Assembly: GCF_947491715.1 (NCBI RefSeq)
Contig: NZ_CANLKR010000026.1
Coordinates: 1 to 64,000 of the forward strand
Direction of reading: 5' to 3'
DNA length: 64,000 nucleotides
From: an uncultured Shewanella sp.
GTDB lineage: Bacteria; Pseudomonadota; Gammaproteobacteria; Enterobacterales; Shewanellaceae
Under the pieces are notes generated by a model. The model searched no databases. It saw nothing but the letters and a program-made list of their open reading frames with translations, and was not told the DNA's origin. The position numbers and the translations under genes are program-made. Of the stretch, positions 17,979 through 26,971 are shown in pieces (position 1 is the stretch's first letter; each line of letters starts with the position of its first letter).

Positions 17979-19031
17979 TTACTGGTAAAGATCCATCCAG
18001 TAGTGAATTGTACTGTATACTTCATAGGTAATTTTAGTCCCACAATTGCGAGAACTTGACCCTGTTGTATGTACTCCCCGAATGTAATGTTGGCTGTCGA
18101 CAATAGCACTTCCACTCACTCCATTGGAAGTATCTATTTGGTAGCATAGCCGATAGGTGGTGGAGGTCACTGGGCCTTCGTCTGTCCACATGGTTGCGTA
18201 GGGCTTTTCACTGGCATAACCCGTTATACTGTGTTCTCCTGAAACAAAAGGACCAAAACCTAGCCAGCCCCCATTGGCAATACAATCTAAAATAATGAGT
18301 CCATAGTCAAAATTGGAATCACTATTTCTATGCCATGCTTCAGTGGTAATTGCAGTTTTCCAAGCACATTTTTTCCATGGAATATAAGTTCCATTTTGCG
18401 CTACAGTAAAATCTAAGTTGTTATACCAAATACCATCTCCATTAGAAATGCAATGTCCTGCGGTTATTACAACATTGTTACCAATCAAGGTGCCCGTACA
18501 ACCAATATCAAGTTTTCCAATATGCCAAAAAGGACTGCTTACTACGGTATTGGTAACTTGTTTTCGATTGTCACTTCCCATGACAATCATAGGTTTTATG
18601 GCATTCTCAATATCTAATATTTCAGCATAATGGGCAAGTGGATGGTTAAAGTCATTGCTGTATTGCTCAATAGCCATCGTTGGACTAAATTGTTTTAGTT
18701 GACTAATGCTGATAGAAGAAGAGAACTGATCACCATTTTTTGATACAGCAATAGCGGTTAATGCATGAGCCAGTTCTTCATCAGTATAGGTATTGGATTG
18801 CTCAACATCCGATATGGTATTGACAGTTCTATTTTCCACTTTCATGTCGTAAATAAAATCTGCAGTAGCTTGTAAAGGTTGAATGGGTAAGGACAAAACT
18901 TTCGAATTATTAGGTGTAGCATACAAATTGGGGGGGGTAAAAATGTAAACGATTAATACAAACAAAATGTCGCGGGGGCTTATTTTTCCAGGCAGTGTTT
19001 CCATTGTCATACTATAACCATTATTAATCAT
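17979..19031 (-). CDS. Secreted trypsin-like (S1/V8-type) serine protease
   Basis: An exported serine endopeptidase. The catalytic His is in NNVVITAGHC (near residue 192), the Asp in NFDYGLIILDC (near 240) and the Ser in GVSGSAIVDS (near 306). The GxSGS form resembles glutamyl-endopeptidase/V8 relatives. A hydrophobic N-terminal segment (DILFVLIVYIFTPPNLYA) is followed by about 120 residues of probable propeptide. Several in-frame ATGs (19031, 19010, 19004) make the start uncertain. The first overlaps by four bases (ATGA) a 36-codon ORF, and a small secreted protein gene follows 27 bases downstream. Confidence 0.85.
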   Translation of the reverse strand: MINNGYSMTMETLPGKISPRDILFVLIVYIFTPPNLYATPNNSKVLSLPIQPLQATADFIYDMKVENRTVNTISDVEQSNTYTDEELAHALTAIAVSKNGDQFSSSISISQLKQFSPTMAIEQYSNDFNHPLAHYAEILDIENAIKPMIVMGSDNRKQVTNTVVSSPFWHIGKLDIGCTGTLIGNNVVITAGHCISNGDGIWYNNLDFTVAQNGTYIPWKKCAWKTAITTEAWHRNSDSNFDYGLIILDCIANGGWLGFGPFVSGEHSITGYASEKPYATMWTDEGPVTSTTYRLCYQIDTSNGVSGSAIVDSQHYIRGVHTTGSSSRNCGTKITYEVYSTIHYWMDLYQ

Positions 19032-19138
19032 TTAGTTATAAATATAGACAAAACAACTAATAAAGCTAATTTACATTTCTTCCATTCCGCCATATAAGCA
19101 AAAGGAATACCACCAGCAAATAGTAAAGATAACTTCAT
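19028..19138 (-). CDS. Possible 36-aa leader or remnant upstream of the protease gene
   Basis: A short frame beginning MKLSLLFAGGIPFAYMAEWK ends in TGA that overlaps the protease ATG as ATGA, the classic layout for coupled translation. The peptide has two hydrophobic stretches split by EWKKCK. No strong ribosome-binding site is visible. It could be a small membrane protein, a displaced signal peptide after a frameshift, or chance. Confidence 0.3.
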   Translation of the reverse strand: MKLSLLFAGGIPFAYMAEWKKCKLALLVVLSIFITK

Positions 19139-19236
19139 AATAGCAAACTCATGGTCGCCTTTTAAAAAAGTGGTGATTTATTTTAGTCACCTTAAATGAT
19201 TTTTACAGGTTACTTTGTATTTAATAGAGGTTAAGT

Positions 19237-20433
19237 TTGACATTTTTATATCACAGATTTAGGCACTTACTCGTTCCAGTGCTGTTAACCATTTTGGCAT
19301 TAACATTAAGCCAATTATATCAAGCCAATTTAAACATATGGGCTGAGATCATTGCGGCGCTTCCTTATTGGCTATTGATGATAACAACACTTATAGCACT
19401 ACAATTTAACCGTAGCCGTATCGCTTTTTTATCTTTGTTGTTTATCGCTTACTATGCTCTATATCAAAATAATCTATTTGCATTATCATTAGATATGTTT
19501 AGCGACAAACCCATTGTTATAGCAGGTTCTCTGGTGATCAGCTTATTTGCCATGGTAAAAGATAGGGGGGTGTTATCAAGTCATGGTATATTGCGGATCC
19601 TTTCTATTACTCTATGCTTGAGTTTAGGTTTTTTGTGGTTTTGGGCGCTCAATCATTATGAACAACAAATCAGTACATTACTAACAACGAGCCTAAAACC
19701 TCAATACCAGCTGTTAATTCCGATGATGATGTGTTCTTTTTTAGTAAGCTTTAATGCTATCCGGCATACAAATTTAGTCAATTCTGCCATTTTCATTTCT
19801 TTGGCTATTTGGATTATGCATTATTATCAACCTCAATGGTTACCTTTATCATACTTACTATCCATTCTCGCTGTTGTTTATTTAATCACCATTCTTGTTG
19901 ACTCCTATTTTTTGGCTTATCGGGATGAGTTAACGAGTCTGCCATCAAGAAGAGCGCTGTTTAATTTATCATTGTCATTAGGTCGAAAATACAGTGTGGC
20001 CATGTTGGATATAGATCATTTTAAAAAGTTTAATGATACTTATGGCCATGATGTCGGCGATCAAGTATTAAAGTTAGTTGCGTCTAAATTATTGAATATT
20101 TCTGGAGGAGGGAGGGTATTTCGCTATGGTGGAGAGGAGTTTACCATCATTTTTCCCCGAAAAGACACTCACTTTGTCCTGCCGCATCTAGATGCTGTGA
20201 GGCAAACGATCCAAGACTATAATATCGTGCTCAGAGATGAAAAACGTAAAACACAAACGAAAGCGAAACGTAAAGCACATTCTTCTACAAAAAAATATAA
20301 AACAGTTAAAGTCACTATTTCCATTGGCACTGCTGAACGATTGACGGGGCAATCTTTTACCCAAACATTAAAAAAAGCTGATGAAGCTTTATATAAAGCA
20401 AAGAAAAAAGGCAGAAACCAAGTTTGTCATTAA
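19237..20433 (+). CDS. Membrane diguanylate cyclase (GGDEF)
   Basis: A predicted c-di-GMP synthase. The first 220 or so residues hold about six or seven membrane segments without a recognisable sensor domain. A GGDEF domain follows: LTSLPSRRALF, LDIDHFKKFNDTYGHDVGD and the active-site loop RYGGEEF (residues 298-302), a functional variant in this family. The inhibitory RxxD site is absent (SGGGRVF stands there). A lysine-rich insert (KTQTKAKRKAHSSTKKYK) lies before the ISIGTAE strand. The start is TTG at 19237 with AGAGG eight to twelve bases before it. Confidence 0.88.
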   Translation: MTFLYHRFRHLLVPVLLTILALTLSQLYQANLNIWAEIIAALPYWLLMITTLIALQFNRSRIAFLSLLFIAYYALYQNNLFALSLDMFSDKPIVIAGSLVISLFAMVKDRGVLSSHGILRILSITLCLSLGFLWFWALNHYEQQISTLLTTSLKPQYQLLIPMMMCSFLVSFNAIRHTNLVNSAIFISLAIWIMHYYQPQWLPLSYLLSILAVVYLITILVDSYFLAYRDELTSLPSRRALFNLSLSLGRKYSVAMLDIDHFKKFNDTYGHDVGDQVLKLVASKLLNISGGGRVFRYGGEEFTIIFPRKDTHFVLPHLDAVRQTIQDYNIVLRDEKRKTQTKAKRKAHSSTKKYKTVKVTISIGTAERLTGQSFTQTLKKADEALYKAKKKGRNQVCH

Positions 20434-20593
20434 TATAACGGATCTGTTCTCTGTCTTCATTAAATTTTCATGATGACAGAGATAGCCATTCAATCAATGT
20501 TGGATCTTACAAAATGGAGGCTAGAGCACCAAAACCCATTTTGTTTTTATAAAAAATCTCACTAATCTCCTAAAAACTACGATTCATATCGAT

Positions 20594-20626
20594 TTAAGTT
20601 AAATTTAAGTTAAATTTAAGTTTTAT
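20594..20626 (+). repeat. Three 11-bp direct repeats upstream of the phospholipase-like gene
   Basis: TTAAGTTAAAT, TTAAGTTAAAT and TTAAGTTTTAT are directly consecutive. An 11-bp period is one helical turn and is typical of PhoB/OmpR-family binding arrays, though the sequence is not the CTGTCAT Pho box. The array is about 220 bases before the ATG at 20845. The rest of the 411-base gap shows no gene. Confidence 0.6.
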
Positions 20627-20844
20627 TTATCACAGTATGCGAGTAGAATTACTGCAAACCAAGCAAAAATGTAACACTATGTTTCATAACAAATGAAAAC
20701 GAGTGCTAGAGCTCTGCGCTTAATCGTAATATAAATTTAATTTCAATATGCGATCCTCATTACATCCCCATAAGAATAATTCACTTATACGGGGAGGAAC
20801 ATGTATGTCTTAATTTTAGAATATCAATATAGGGAAAATATCGA

Positions 20845-22575
20845 ATGAAATTTGCATTAAAAGTAACTTGTCCGTTACTTATCAGCATACAAGCTCTGCT
20901 ACCTGTCCACGCATTTACTCAAAGCGGCGCGAGTGTCGACTTTATTGGTAGTGGGATCCCGATGGGGCATGAATGGTTAACACGAATGTCGGCATTTGAA
21001 GTAATAGGAAACGATCCTATTATGAATACAGATCCAGACGATCCAAGAAGCAGTTGGTCAGCAGGCCTTTCTTATAATACCGAGCTTGATAGCAATGCAC
21101 TCGATGAAGTCAGCCAATTAATGGCAACAACGTTGAGTGATACACGTTATGAATCAACATACCAATTTATTCATTCAACAATATTAGGTCAACGTTGGGT
21201 CGATTTAGGTGGTTTTAATGTGACATCTTCAAGTTTGGGTAACATTAATTGCTTTGATGTCGTTTCGCAAGAACCCGCTGAATTACAAAAAGATCACTAT
21301 ATGCGCCGTTATGATGATTTGGGTAATCAAGGTGGAATAGAAGCTGCGGTTCGTTCACAAAGTCGCTTTATTGAACATTTTGTTGATGCAGCAATGGCAA
21401 CTGATCAACAAATAAAAGTGTGGGATGGCGGAGCATATTCAGCTCAAGAAAATGTTAATTATCAATATTTCTTATTTGGAAGGGCAGTCCACCTGTTTCA
21501 GGATTCTTTCAGTCCAGAGCATACCGTAAGACTGAGCAATGATAATTATGAGACTGTTTATCAAGTAAAAAGCTATTTATGTGCGGAAGGCTCAGAGCAG
21601 CACACACACGATTCAAAGAAGGTACTGGATTACAGCAGTGATGATGTTATTTGGAAACAAGGCGTACGTTTTCAATCCGGTTGGGACAGTTATAAAGCCA
21701 GTAATATGAAAGAGGTAGCTTTAGTTGCCACCGAAGCAAGTAAAGATTTATGGGCAGCCTTTTTCAGAACCATGGGCACTCCTATTGAGGAAAGGGAAGC
21801 CGTAGCTTTAATAGAAGCACAAACATTAGTGGATAACTGGTTAGCGATTGATACGTTATCAGCTTTGTCTTGGTATGATGAAAAAACGAATCAAGATGGC
21901 ACTTATGTGGCTATGTTAGATGCGCTTGACCCTCATTACACTCAAGAACAATGTATGATCGATATTGGTGTTGAATCTGGAGATCAACAAGAAAAAGTCG
22001 AACAATTAGAGGAAGATCGATTAACTTGTATGTATAACATGGAAGTCGAGTCAGGCTATGAAGATGTTAATGATCCTCATATGGATATTCCATATAATTG
22101 GAAATGGAAAAATGCCACAACTTGGTTAACGCCTGATAGTGATTGGTTACCTGAAGAAAAAGAAGCCGATGCAGGTAAACTAGTGAATATCATTAGCGCT
22201 GTCAATAATGAGGCGATGACACTTGATTCAAAGGCATTAGCAGATAATGCGACAGTTTATGTAGAGCAAGGTGAGCCATTAGATCTTGTTCAAGTTAACA
22301 CTGATGAAGAAGATGTGGCTTATTTTAGAGCAAAAGATAATCCAGATCTGTTTCTAAGCTATGCCACCTTTTCTGGCAAAGTGAAGTTAGCTGATACCCC
22401 CATCAATGCTAGCTATGAAATACAAACTGACTCAGGAAGCAGTACATTACTCAATCAGCGCTGGAATGATTATATGTGGTTCTATGAAAGAAATGGCACT
22501 GTATATGTCAGTGGTGATGCAGAAAAAAATGATTTAAAATCAATATGGTATATTGAAATGGTTGCAGCAAATTAA
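20845..22575 (+). CDS. Secreted zinc-dependent phospholipase C-like protein
   Basis: An exported protein of 576 residues with signal peptide ending near VHAF. The segment FGRAVHLFQDSFSPEHTVR, with other His/Asp residues (MGHEWLTRMS, FIEHFVDA), resembles the metal-ligand pattern of zinc-dependent phospholipases C of the Pseudomonas fluorescens/Legionella PlcA group. The C-terminal 150 residues (VNIISAVNNEAMTLD to NQRWNDYMWFYERNG) look like a beta-rich, possibly trefoil-like accessory domain. AGGGAAAA precedes the ATG. It would hydrolyse phospholipid head groups outside the cell; the call rests on motif resemblance only. Confidence 0.6.
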   Translation: MKFALKVTCPLLISIQALLPVHAFTQSGASVDFIGSGIPMGHEWLTRMSAFEVIGNDPIMNTDPDDPRSSWSAGLSYNTELDSNALDEVSQLMATTLSDTRYESTYQFIHSTILGQRWVDLGGFNVTSSSLGNINCFDVVSQEPAELQKDHYMRRYDDLGNQGGIEAAVRSQSRFIEHFVDAAMATDQQIKVWDGGAYSAQENVNYQYFLFGRAVHLFQDSFSPEHTVRLSNDNYETVYQVKSYLCAEGSEQHTHDSKKVLDYSSDDVIWKQGVRFQSGWDSYKASNMKEVALVATEASKDLWAAFFRTMGTPIEEREAVALIEAQTLVDNWLAIDTLSALSWYDEKTNQDGTYVAMLDALDPHYTQEQCMIDIGVESGDQQEKVEQLEEDRLTCMYNMEVESGYEDVNDPHMDIPYNWKWKNATTWLTPDSDWLPEEKEADAGKLVNIISAVNNEAMTLDSKALADNATVYVEQGEPLDLVQVNTDEEDVAYFRAKDNPDLFLSYATFSGKVKLADTPINASYEIQTDSGSSTLLNQRWNDYMWFYERNGTVYVSGDAEKNDLKSIWYIEMVAAN

Positions 22576-22604
22576 TCTGAGCTATGTCTACTTCTATCAA
22601 TAAG

Positions 22605-22649
22605 AGATTAAAGAGCAAAGTCAAAAATTGCTCTTCATCTCTTTAATCT
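22605..22649. terminator. Bidirectional terminator between convergent genes
   Basis: AGATTAAAGAG and CTCTTTAATCT form a perfect 11-bp pair around an inner GAGCA/TGCTC helix, between the phospholipase-like gene and the convergent integrase gene. Confidence 0.65.
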
Positions 22650-22665
22650 GATAAGCCTTGACTAC

Positions 22666-23763
22666 CTAATCTTTCGGTTTTAAATAATGCTTAAGCGATC
22701 GAGGATCATTATGCCCGGTTCGAGACATGATGTATAAATGATCTTTATCATTCTCGTAAAGCTGTGTTACGCAACCACTGCGTAGACTATGTGCACCAAA
22801 GAAATCAGCATTCAACCCCGCTTTTTGACAATATTTCTTAATCACTTGATAAATATCATCCCCTCTAAGAAAGCCTGACTGACGAAAGTTACCATGATTT
22901 CCGTCCAATTTATCTTGAACCTGATAGTTCCTTAAGCTTCTCCCGTCCCTAGAAAGAGAACGAAATAAATGCCCACTTTGGATCTCTGCTAATGATATCC
23001 AATCTTTCACGACATCGTAAGCGGCAAACGGTTCTGATTTAGGTAAGACTTTCCATTCTTTCTGGCCTTGTTGATTGCTTTTTGAATAAGGTAGACGAAC
23101 TCGGAGTTTATCGCGTAAAAATGCAACATGACTGACTTCAATATTCGCCAACTCTGAACGACGAAATCCACCTTGTAGCCCTAATTGTAAAATGGCTTTA
23201 TCTCGAGCTCGCGTTAATATTTGAGGTTGTTGATCAATCACTTGAATTAATAATTCTAATTCATCATACATGATTGGCTGCTGATCATATCCACTCATCT
23301 GTCGATGTTGATTACGACTCAATCCTCTCATGACACGTAACACTAAAGGATGCTCACTAGGAGAGTGAAAACCGGCTTGAATATGGAAAAAGCGAATGGC
23401 CGCCAAACGGGTATTGAGTGTTTGTTTTGATAGCTGTTTACCGGTTGAGGCTTGGATCATTTCTTTTTGCTGGCCAATGAAAGAAATCACTGTTCTTGGA
23501 TCCGCAGGCAAAGGACTCAATTGGTGTTGCTGGCAATATTGTTCAAAAATAGAAAAGCTGGATTGATAAATGCGACGAGTATTATTTGATATTTCATAGC
23601 GTGTTTCTTGAGCTGCATTTTGGTAATCGTCCAGTATCGATAAAGGAAGGTGACTTTCTTTATAGAACTTATTTTTATCTGAAATCAACTCTGTACCGCT
23701 AGAGTTTTCATTTTCTGATGAATAAGTATGCTCAATTGGATTTGTCATTAAAGGTGTTTTCAT
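22666..23763 (-). CDS. Tyrosine recombinase (solitary integrase 1)
   Basis: A 365-residue site-specific recombinase. The N-terminal SAM-like DNA-binding part (TRRIYQSSFSIFEQYCQQH) is followed by a catalytic domain with Arg in LQGGFRRSELANIEV, the HxxR box in GAHSLRSGCVTQL, the second His in SRTGHNDPRSL and the nucleophilic Tyr in KHYLKPKD, only five residues from the end. It is not an integron integrase, as the IntI patch is not seen. No phage genes are adjacent. An 18-bp-arm inverted repeat with a 6-base centre lies about 110 bases upstream of the start and could be its site or operator. Confidence 0.9.
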   Translation of the reverse strand: MKTPLMTNPIEHTYSSENENSSGTELISDKNKFYKESHLPLSILDDYQNAAQETRYEISNNTRRIYQSSFSIFEQYCQQHQLSPLPADPRTVISFIGQQKEMIQASTGKQLSKQTLNTRLAAIRFFHIQAGFHSPSEHPLVLRVMRGLSRNQHRQMSGYDQQPIMYDELELLIQVIDQQPQILTRARDKAILQLGLQGGFRRSELANIEVSHVAFLRDKLRVRLPYSKSNQQGQKEWKVLPKSEPFAAYDVVKDWISLAEIQSGHLFRSLSRDGRSLRNYQVQDKLDGNHGNFRQSGFLRGDDIYQVIKKYCQKAGLNADFFGAHSLRSGCVTQLYENDKDHLYIMSRTGHNDPRSLKHYLKPKD

Positions 23764-23870
23764 TAATATAAAGTATCAAAATGATGTTTAACAAGACAGT
23801 ATTAATCCGATCCACTTTAATATCGGTCTATATATAGTCTCTTTATTAATCAATATTATAGCATATTCGC

Positions 23871-23912
23871 CAATCTCTACCAGTGATAATTGTCATTATC
23901 ACTGGTAGAGAT
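23871..23912. repeat. Perfect 18-bp inverted repeat with 6-base asymmetric centre
   Basis: The arms AATCTCTACCAGTGATAA and TTATCACTGGTAGAGATT are exact reverse complements around TTGTCA. No T-run follows, so a simple terminator is unlikely. The geometry (long arms, 6-bp asymmetric spacer) resembles core sites of tyrosine recombinases such as dif, and integrase 1 starts about 110 bases away. Confidence 0.8.
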
Positions 23913-24246
23913 TGATTCCTGTTATACAAAAAGCACTTGTTACAAGATTGCCTGCAATGACAGGTCAAAGGCTTGTCAGCATAAAAATGCATTAAAGTGC
24001 TTATAATCAAAACACTACTATTTAGCCTAAAGCTACTTTTAGCCTTTAGTGAGTTGATAATATGCGAGTGGACTGACTGCTTTATAGCTTGTATTCAATG
24101 ACTAAACACACTAAAGACCCGCTGTAAACAATTACAGGATTTCATGGTTAACCACTTTATTGTGGCGTGATATTTATAAAAAAGAGTAATTCGTCAAAAC
24201 TCACGGTTAAACATTTCATTAGTTCACAACTTATCAGATCCCAACA

Positions 24247-24292
24247 CCTCATAAATTAATAAAATGGCTAACCACTCTATTAATTTGTGAGG
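24247..24292. repeat. 15-bp near-perfect inverted repeat
   Basis: CCTCATAAATTAATA pairs with TATTAATTTGTGAGG (14 of 15 bases, the exception being G-U in RNA). It overlaps one of the two TAACCACT-containing direct repeats, between integrase 1 and the toxin-like gene. Confidence 0.6.
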
Positions 24293-25007
24293 GTTAGTCA
24301 ATAAATGATCCGAAGTAATTAAACCTATTGATGAACAATAAAAGGGAGGGCTTCATGTGGCAAAGAGTAAAATAGATTGGCTTGAGAAAATTAAGTCTTT
24401 ATACACTTGAGCCTGAATTGAATCACATGTGCAGTTTTAATTTTTACCAATCCTATAGTGTGAATAATAGATGACTTATTAAATTGAATTTTTTCTAAAC
24501 CAAAAGCTACATAAAAAATATTATCTGACGTTGAACCTTTATCTTAATCATTCACCGTAATTAATCAGTATTATATCAATTAATTTTACTTTTCATTGTT
24601 GATTATTACTTAAATGTAAATATAAATAAATCAATGACCATATTCATTTTTGTTTCTATATTGTTTTATTTAAATATATAAATACAATTATTGTTAATTA
24701 TATTTATTGCATTTAAAGTGTAAATGTTTATGAAATAAAATCTTAATAAACCCAAGAATGACAAAATAAGCTTATTACTCAGACAGTTAACAATTTAACC
24801 TTGTCAAATTAAATTACGTTAATGTTGTTCGTGTTGTAGATTGTTGCATCAATAAGAATAATAACACCATATAAATACATAGTTGATAAAATATTAAATT
24901 GATTGAAAATAACAATAAGGAGGTGTGAAAAATAAAATTACCTATTACACCCTATATAAAAATAAAGCGTTAATGATGTTAATTATAAATATAAAATGGA
25001 GTTAAAC

Positions 25008-26531
25008 ATGATTATTAATGATTCAAAAAAATTACTGTTTTTTTCAATTGGATTTTTTATGGTAAGCCAATCTGTGATAGCTGCAAATGATAGCCCAATC
25101 AACCTTGAGAATAAGAATATTTTACAGATTGGTACAAGCCAAAGCTATTTAAAGAATGCGTTAAAACAATATAATCACATGACCCTAGCAAAGGACTTTT
25201 CCTCGCTAGAAAATCAAGAATATGCCATGACTTCTTCACAGTCTAGTAGCAATGCAGATGAGATTAAAAATCAAGTCAACTCTGCTGATATGATATATGT
25301 TGACTTTAAAAATAATAACAGTGAATTTGATGTCTATATATCTGAAGCAATAAAACAAAATAAACTGCTTGTTTTTGAAAACATGTCCGGGAACAAGCTA
25401 ACAAGTTTTCCAATTAATGTTGATACTGAAGTCGTCATTATCAAACCAAACTCAAATAACCCCGATGACATTGTCACTTTTGGCGGTCAAGAACCGACAG
25501 TCGAGCAAAATATACAAGCTGTGGATAAACAAGCAGAAACGGCTGCGGTATACAGCCCGATTAATAGTCGATATGAAGAAAACCCTTCTATGTCTTCACA
25601 ACGACTAGACGACATGATTGACTATCAAAGAGAGCAAGCTTTAAACAATATAACACAAGAAATCAATAAACTGCTGGCTCCGACAACAGCCTTAATGCAA
25701 GTAAACAGTTCAAGTTCAGGGGGACAGATTGGTTACCCTTGTCCAGTTGAGGCAAAAGAAGAACATCTTTGCTACTCAGCCATTGTGACTAATAATGTTT
25801 ATACTTTTGATGATGGTAGCGCAAAAATCAATGTGATCCATGGTTTCTCCTATGCTGCTTATCGTACCGATTTAGGTACCAGTATATTTGTTAGCCCATG
25901 GGGCAGTGCTAATCCTACACTTAATAATAATTCAAGTTCACATCGGGGATTTTATTTAAAGCAAGTGAGACCTGAAATTACTGTCGACCAATCAGATGCT
26001 GCAGGAATGGTTTTGTTTAGGAGAACACCTGAGAACCAAAATGGGTCAACCAATGTATCAACGACATCAGGTATGAGCTATGACATTAGCGCTACTGCGT
26101 CTGAAAAACCCTCAATGGGAGGCAAAATATCTTATTCGACAAGCCAGTCACAAAGTACAAATCTGAGTGATTGGGTAACAAATACGACATCAGATACGGG
26201 TTATGATGCTGATTGGAATTACTCGCTTAATAAATACAAGTCAATTGGGGATTGGGTTAGTCAGAAAATATTTGAAACGGCAAAGTTAGGCTCCATTCCT
26301 TCCATTTCTGCAAATGGTCTTCAATACTCTTCTGAGGCCATTTGGTTTGGAAGCCCAGGAAATGTGAACGGTTTTTTCAACTTTGATATAACGACTTATG
26401 TCGTCAATGAAGAGATCTACTTTACTGATAATACTATTTTTGGTTGGTCAGCGAGATCAAAATGGTGGACACACACACTGTATACAGGATGGAATATCTC
26501 ATTTTATACTAAGTGGTTAAAACCACTATAA
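25008..26531 (+). CDS. Probable secreted pore-forming toxin (leukocidin/cytolysin-like)
   Basis: A 507-residue exported protein with signal peptide ending near QSVIAAN. After about 200 polar residues comes a beta-rich part: GFSYAAYRTDLGTSIFVSPW, then Ser/Thr-rich alternating strands (SGMSYDISATASE, GGKISYSTSQSQST) of the kind that form the stem of beta-barrel toxins, then an aromatic C-terminus (SKWWTHTLYTGWNISFYTKW) like a membrane-binding rim. This pattern suggests a leukocidin/Vibrio cytolysin relative, but I cannot prove the family. The ATG at 25008 follows TGGAG at 24997-25001; the in-frame ATG at 24996 is less well placed. Very AT-rich flanks. Confidence 0.5.
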   Translation: MIINDSKKLLFFSIGFFMVSQSVIAANDSPINLENKNILQIGTSQSYLKNALKQYNHMTLAKDFSSLENQEYAMTSSQSSSNADEIKNQVNSADMIYVDFKNNNSEFDVYISEAIKQNKLLVFENMSGNKLTSFPINVDTEVVIIKPNSNNPDDIVTFGGQEPTVEQNIQAVDKQAETAAVYSPINSRYEENPSMSSQRLDDMIDYQREQALNNITQEINKLLAPTTALMQVNSSSSGGQIGYPCPVEAKEEHLCYSAIVTNNVYTFDDGSAKINVIHGFSYAAYRTDLGTSIFVSPWGSANPTLNNNSSSHRGFYLKQVRPEITVDQSDAAGMVLFRRTPENQNGSTNVSTTSGMSYDISATASEKPSMGGKISYSTSQSQSTNLSDWVTNTTSDTGYDADWNYSLNKYKSIGDWVSQKIFETAKLGSIPSISANGLQYSSEAIWFGSPGNVNGFFNFDITTYVVNEEIYFTDNTIFGWSARSKWWTHTLYTGWNISFYTKWLKPL

Positions 26532-26554
26532 TCTATTTTGATGTCTCATTTTAT

Positions 26555-26588
26555 AATAAGCAAAGTTATTCATTTAGCTTTGCTTATT
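26555..26588 (+). terminator. Terminator after the toxin-like gene
   Basis: AATAAGCAAAG and CTTTGCTTATT are perfect inverted arms about 25 bases after the stop. The remaining 380 bases before the chitinase gene are AT-rich, without a gene. Confidence 0.6.
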
Positions 26589-26971
26589 CTTCACTGTCTT
26601 TAAGTGAAAATCATAAAAAATTTAATTATCGCTAAAACGATTAACTGTCAATACCCACTATTAATGTTCTTTTTTCATATACTAAGATCGATACTTAATT
26701 AATTAAGTGTCGGAAAAAATACTTTATTGATGTTAAGCCATCTAACTGTTTAATTTTAACTTTATACTCTTAAATATAAAATTCAATAAATAGTGTTAAA
26801 TATACTCAGCAAGGGTTCAGTAATAATCATGATAATACCCCTAAGATAACTTGTTATTGCATTTTTTATGTAAATAAAAAATTTTATAAAGTCATATAAA
26901 AGGGCATGGCAATAAACTTATCGTTATCTAATTGGATTTAACTTAAGCATATTAATAATAGGGAATGATTG

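Larger units (their letters stand above)
23764..25007. other. Long AT-rich intergenic region between integrase 1 and the toxin-like gene
   Basis: About 1.24 kb with no convincing gene. It holds the 18-6-18 inverted repeat (23871-23912) and two copies of a related motif: ATGGTTAACCACTTTATT at 24144-24161 and ATGGCTAACCACTCTATT at 24264-24281. A 15-bp imperfect hairpin lies at 24247-24292. From about 24450 on, the DNA is extremely AT-rich, a composition often bound by H-NS-type silencers. An AAGGAGG lies at 24917-24923. Confidence 0.6.

Noticed and set aside
22666-25000. Integron (IntI plus attC array)
   Set aside because: The integrase lacks the IntI-specific insert, and the repeated TAACCACT motifs do not form attC-like folded sites around cassettes.
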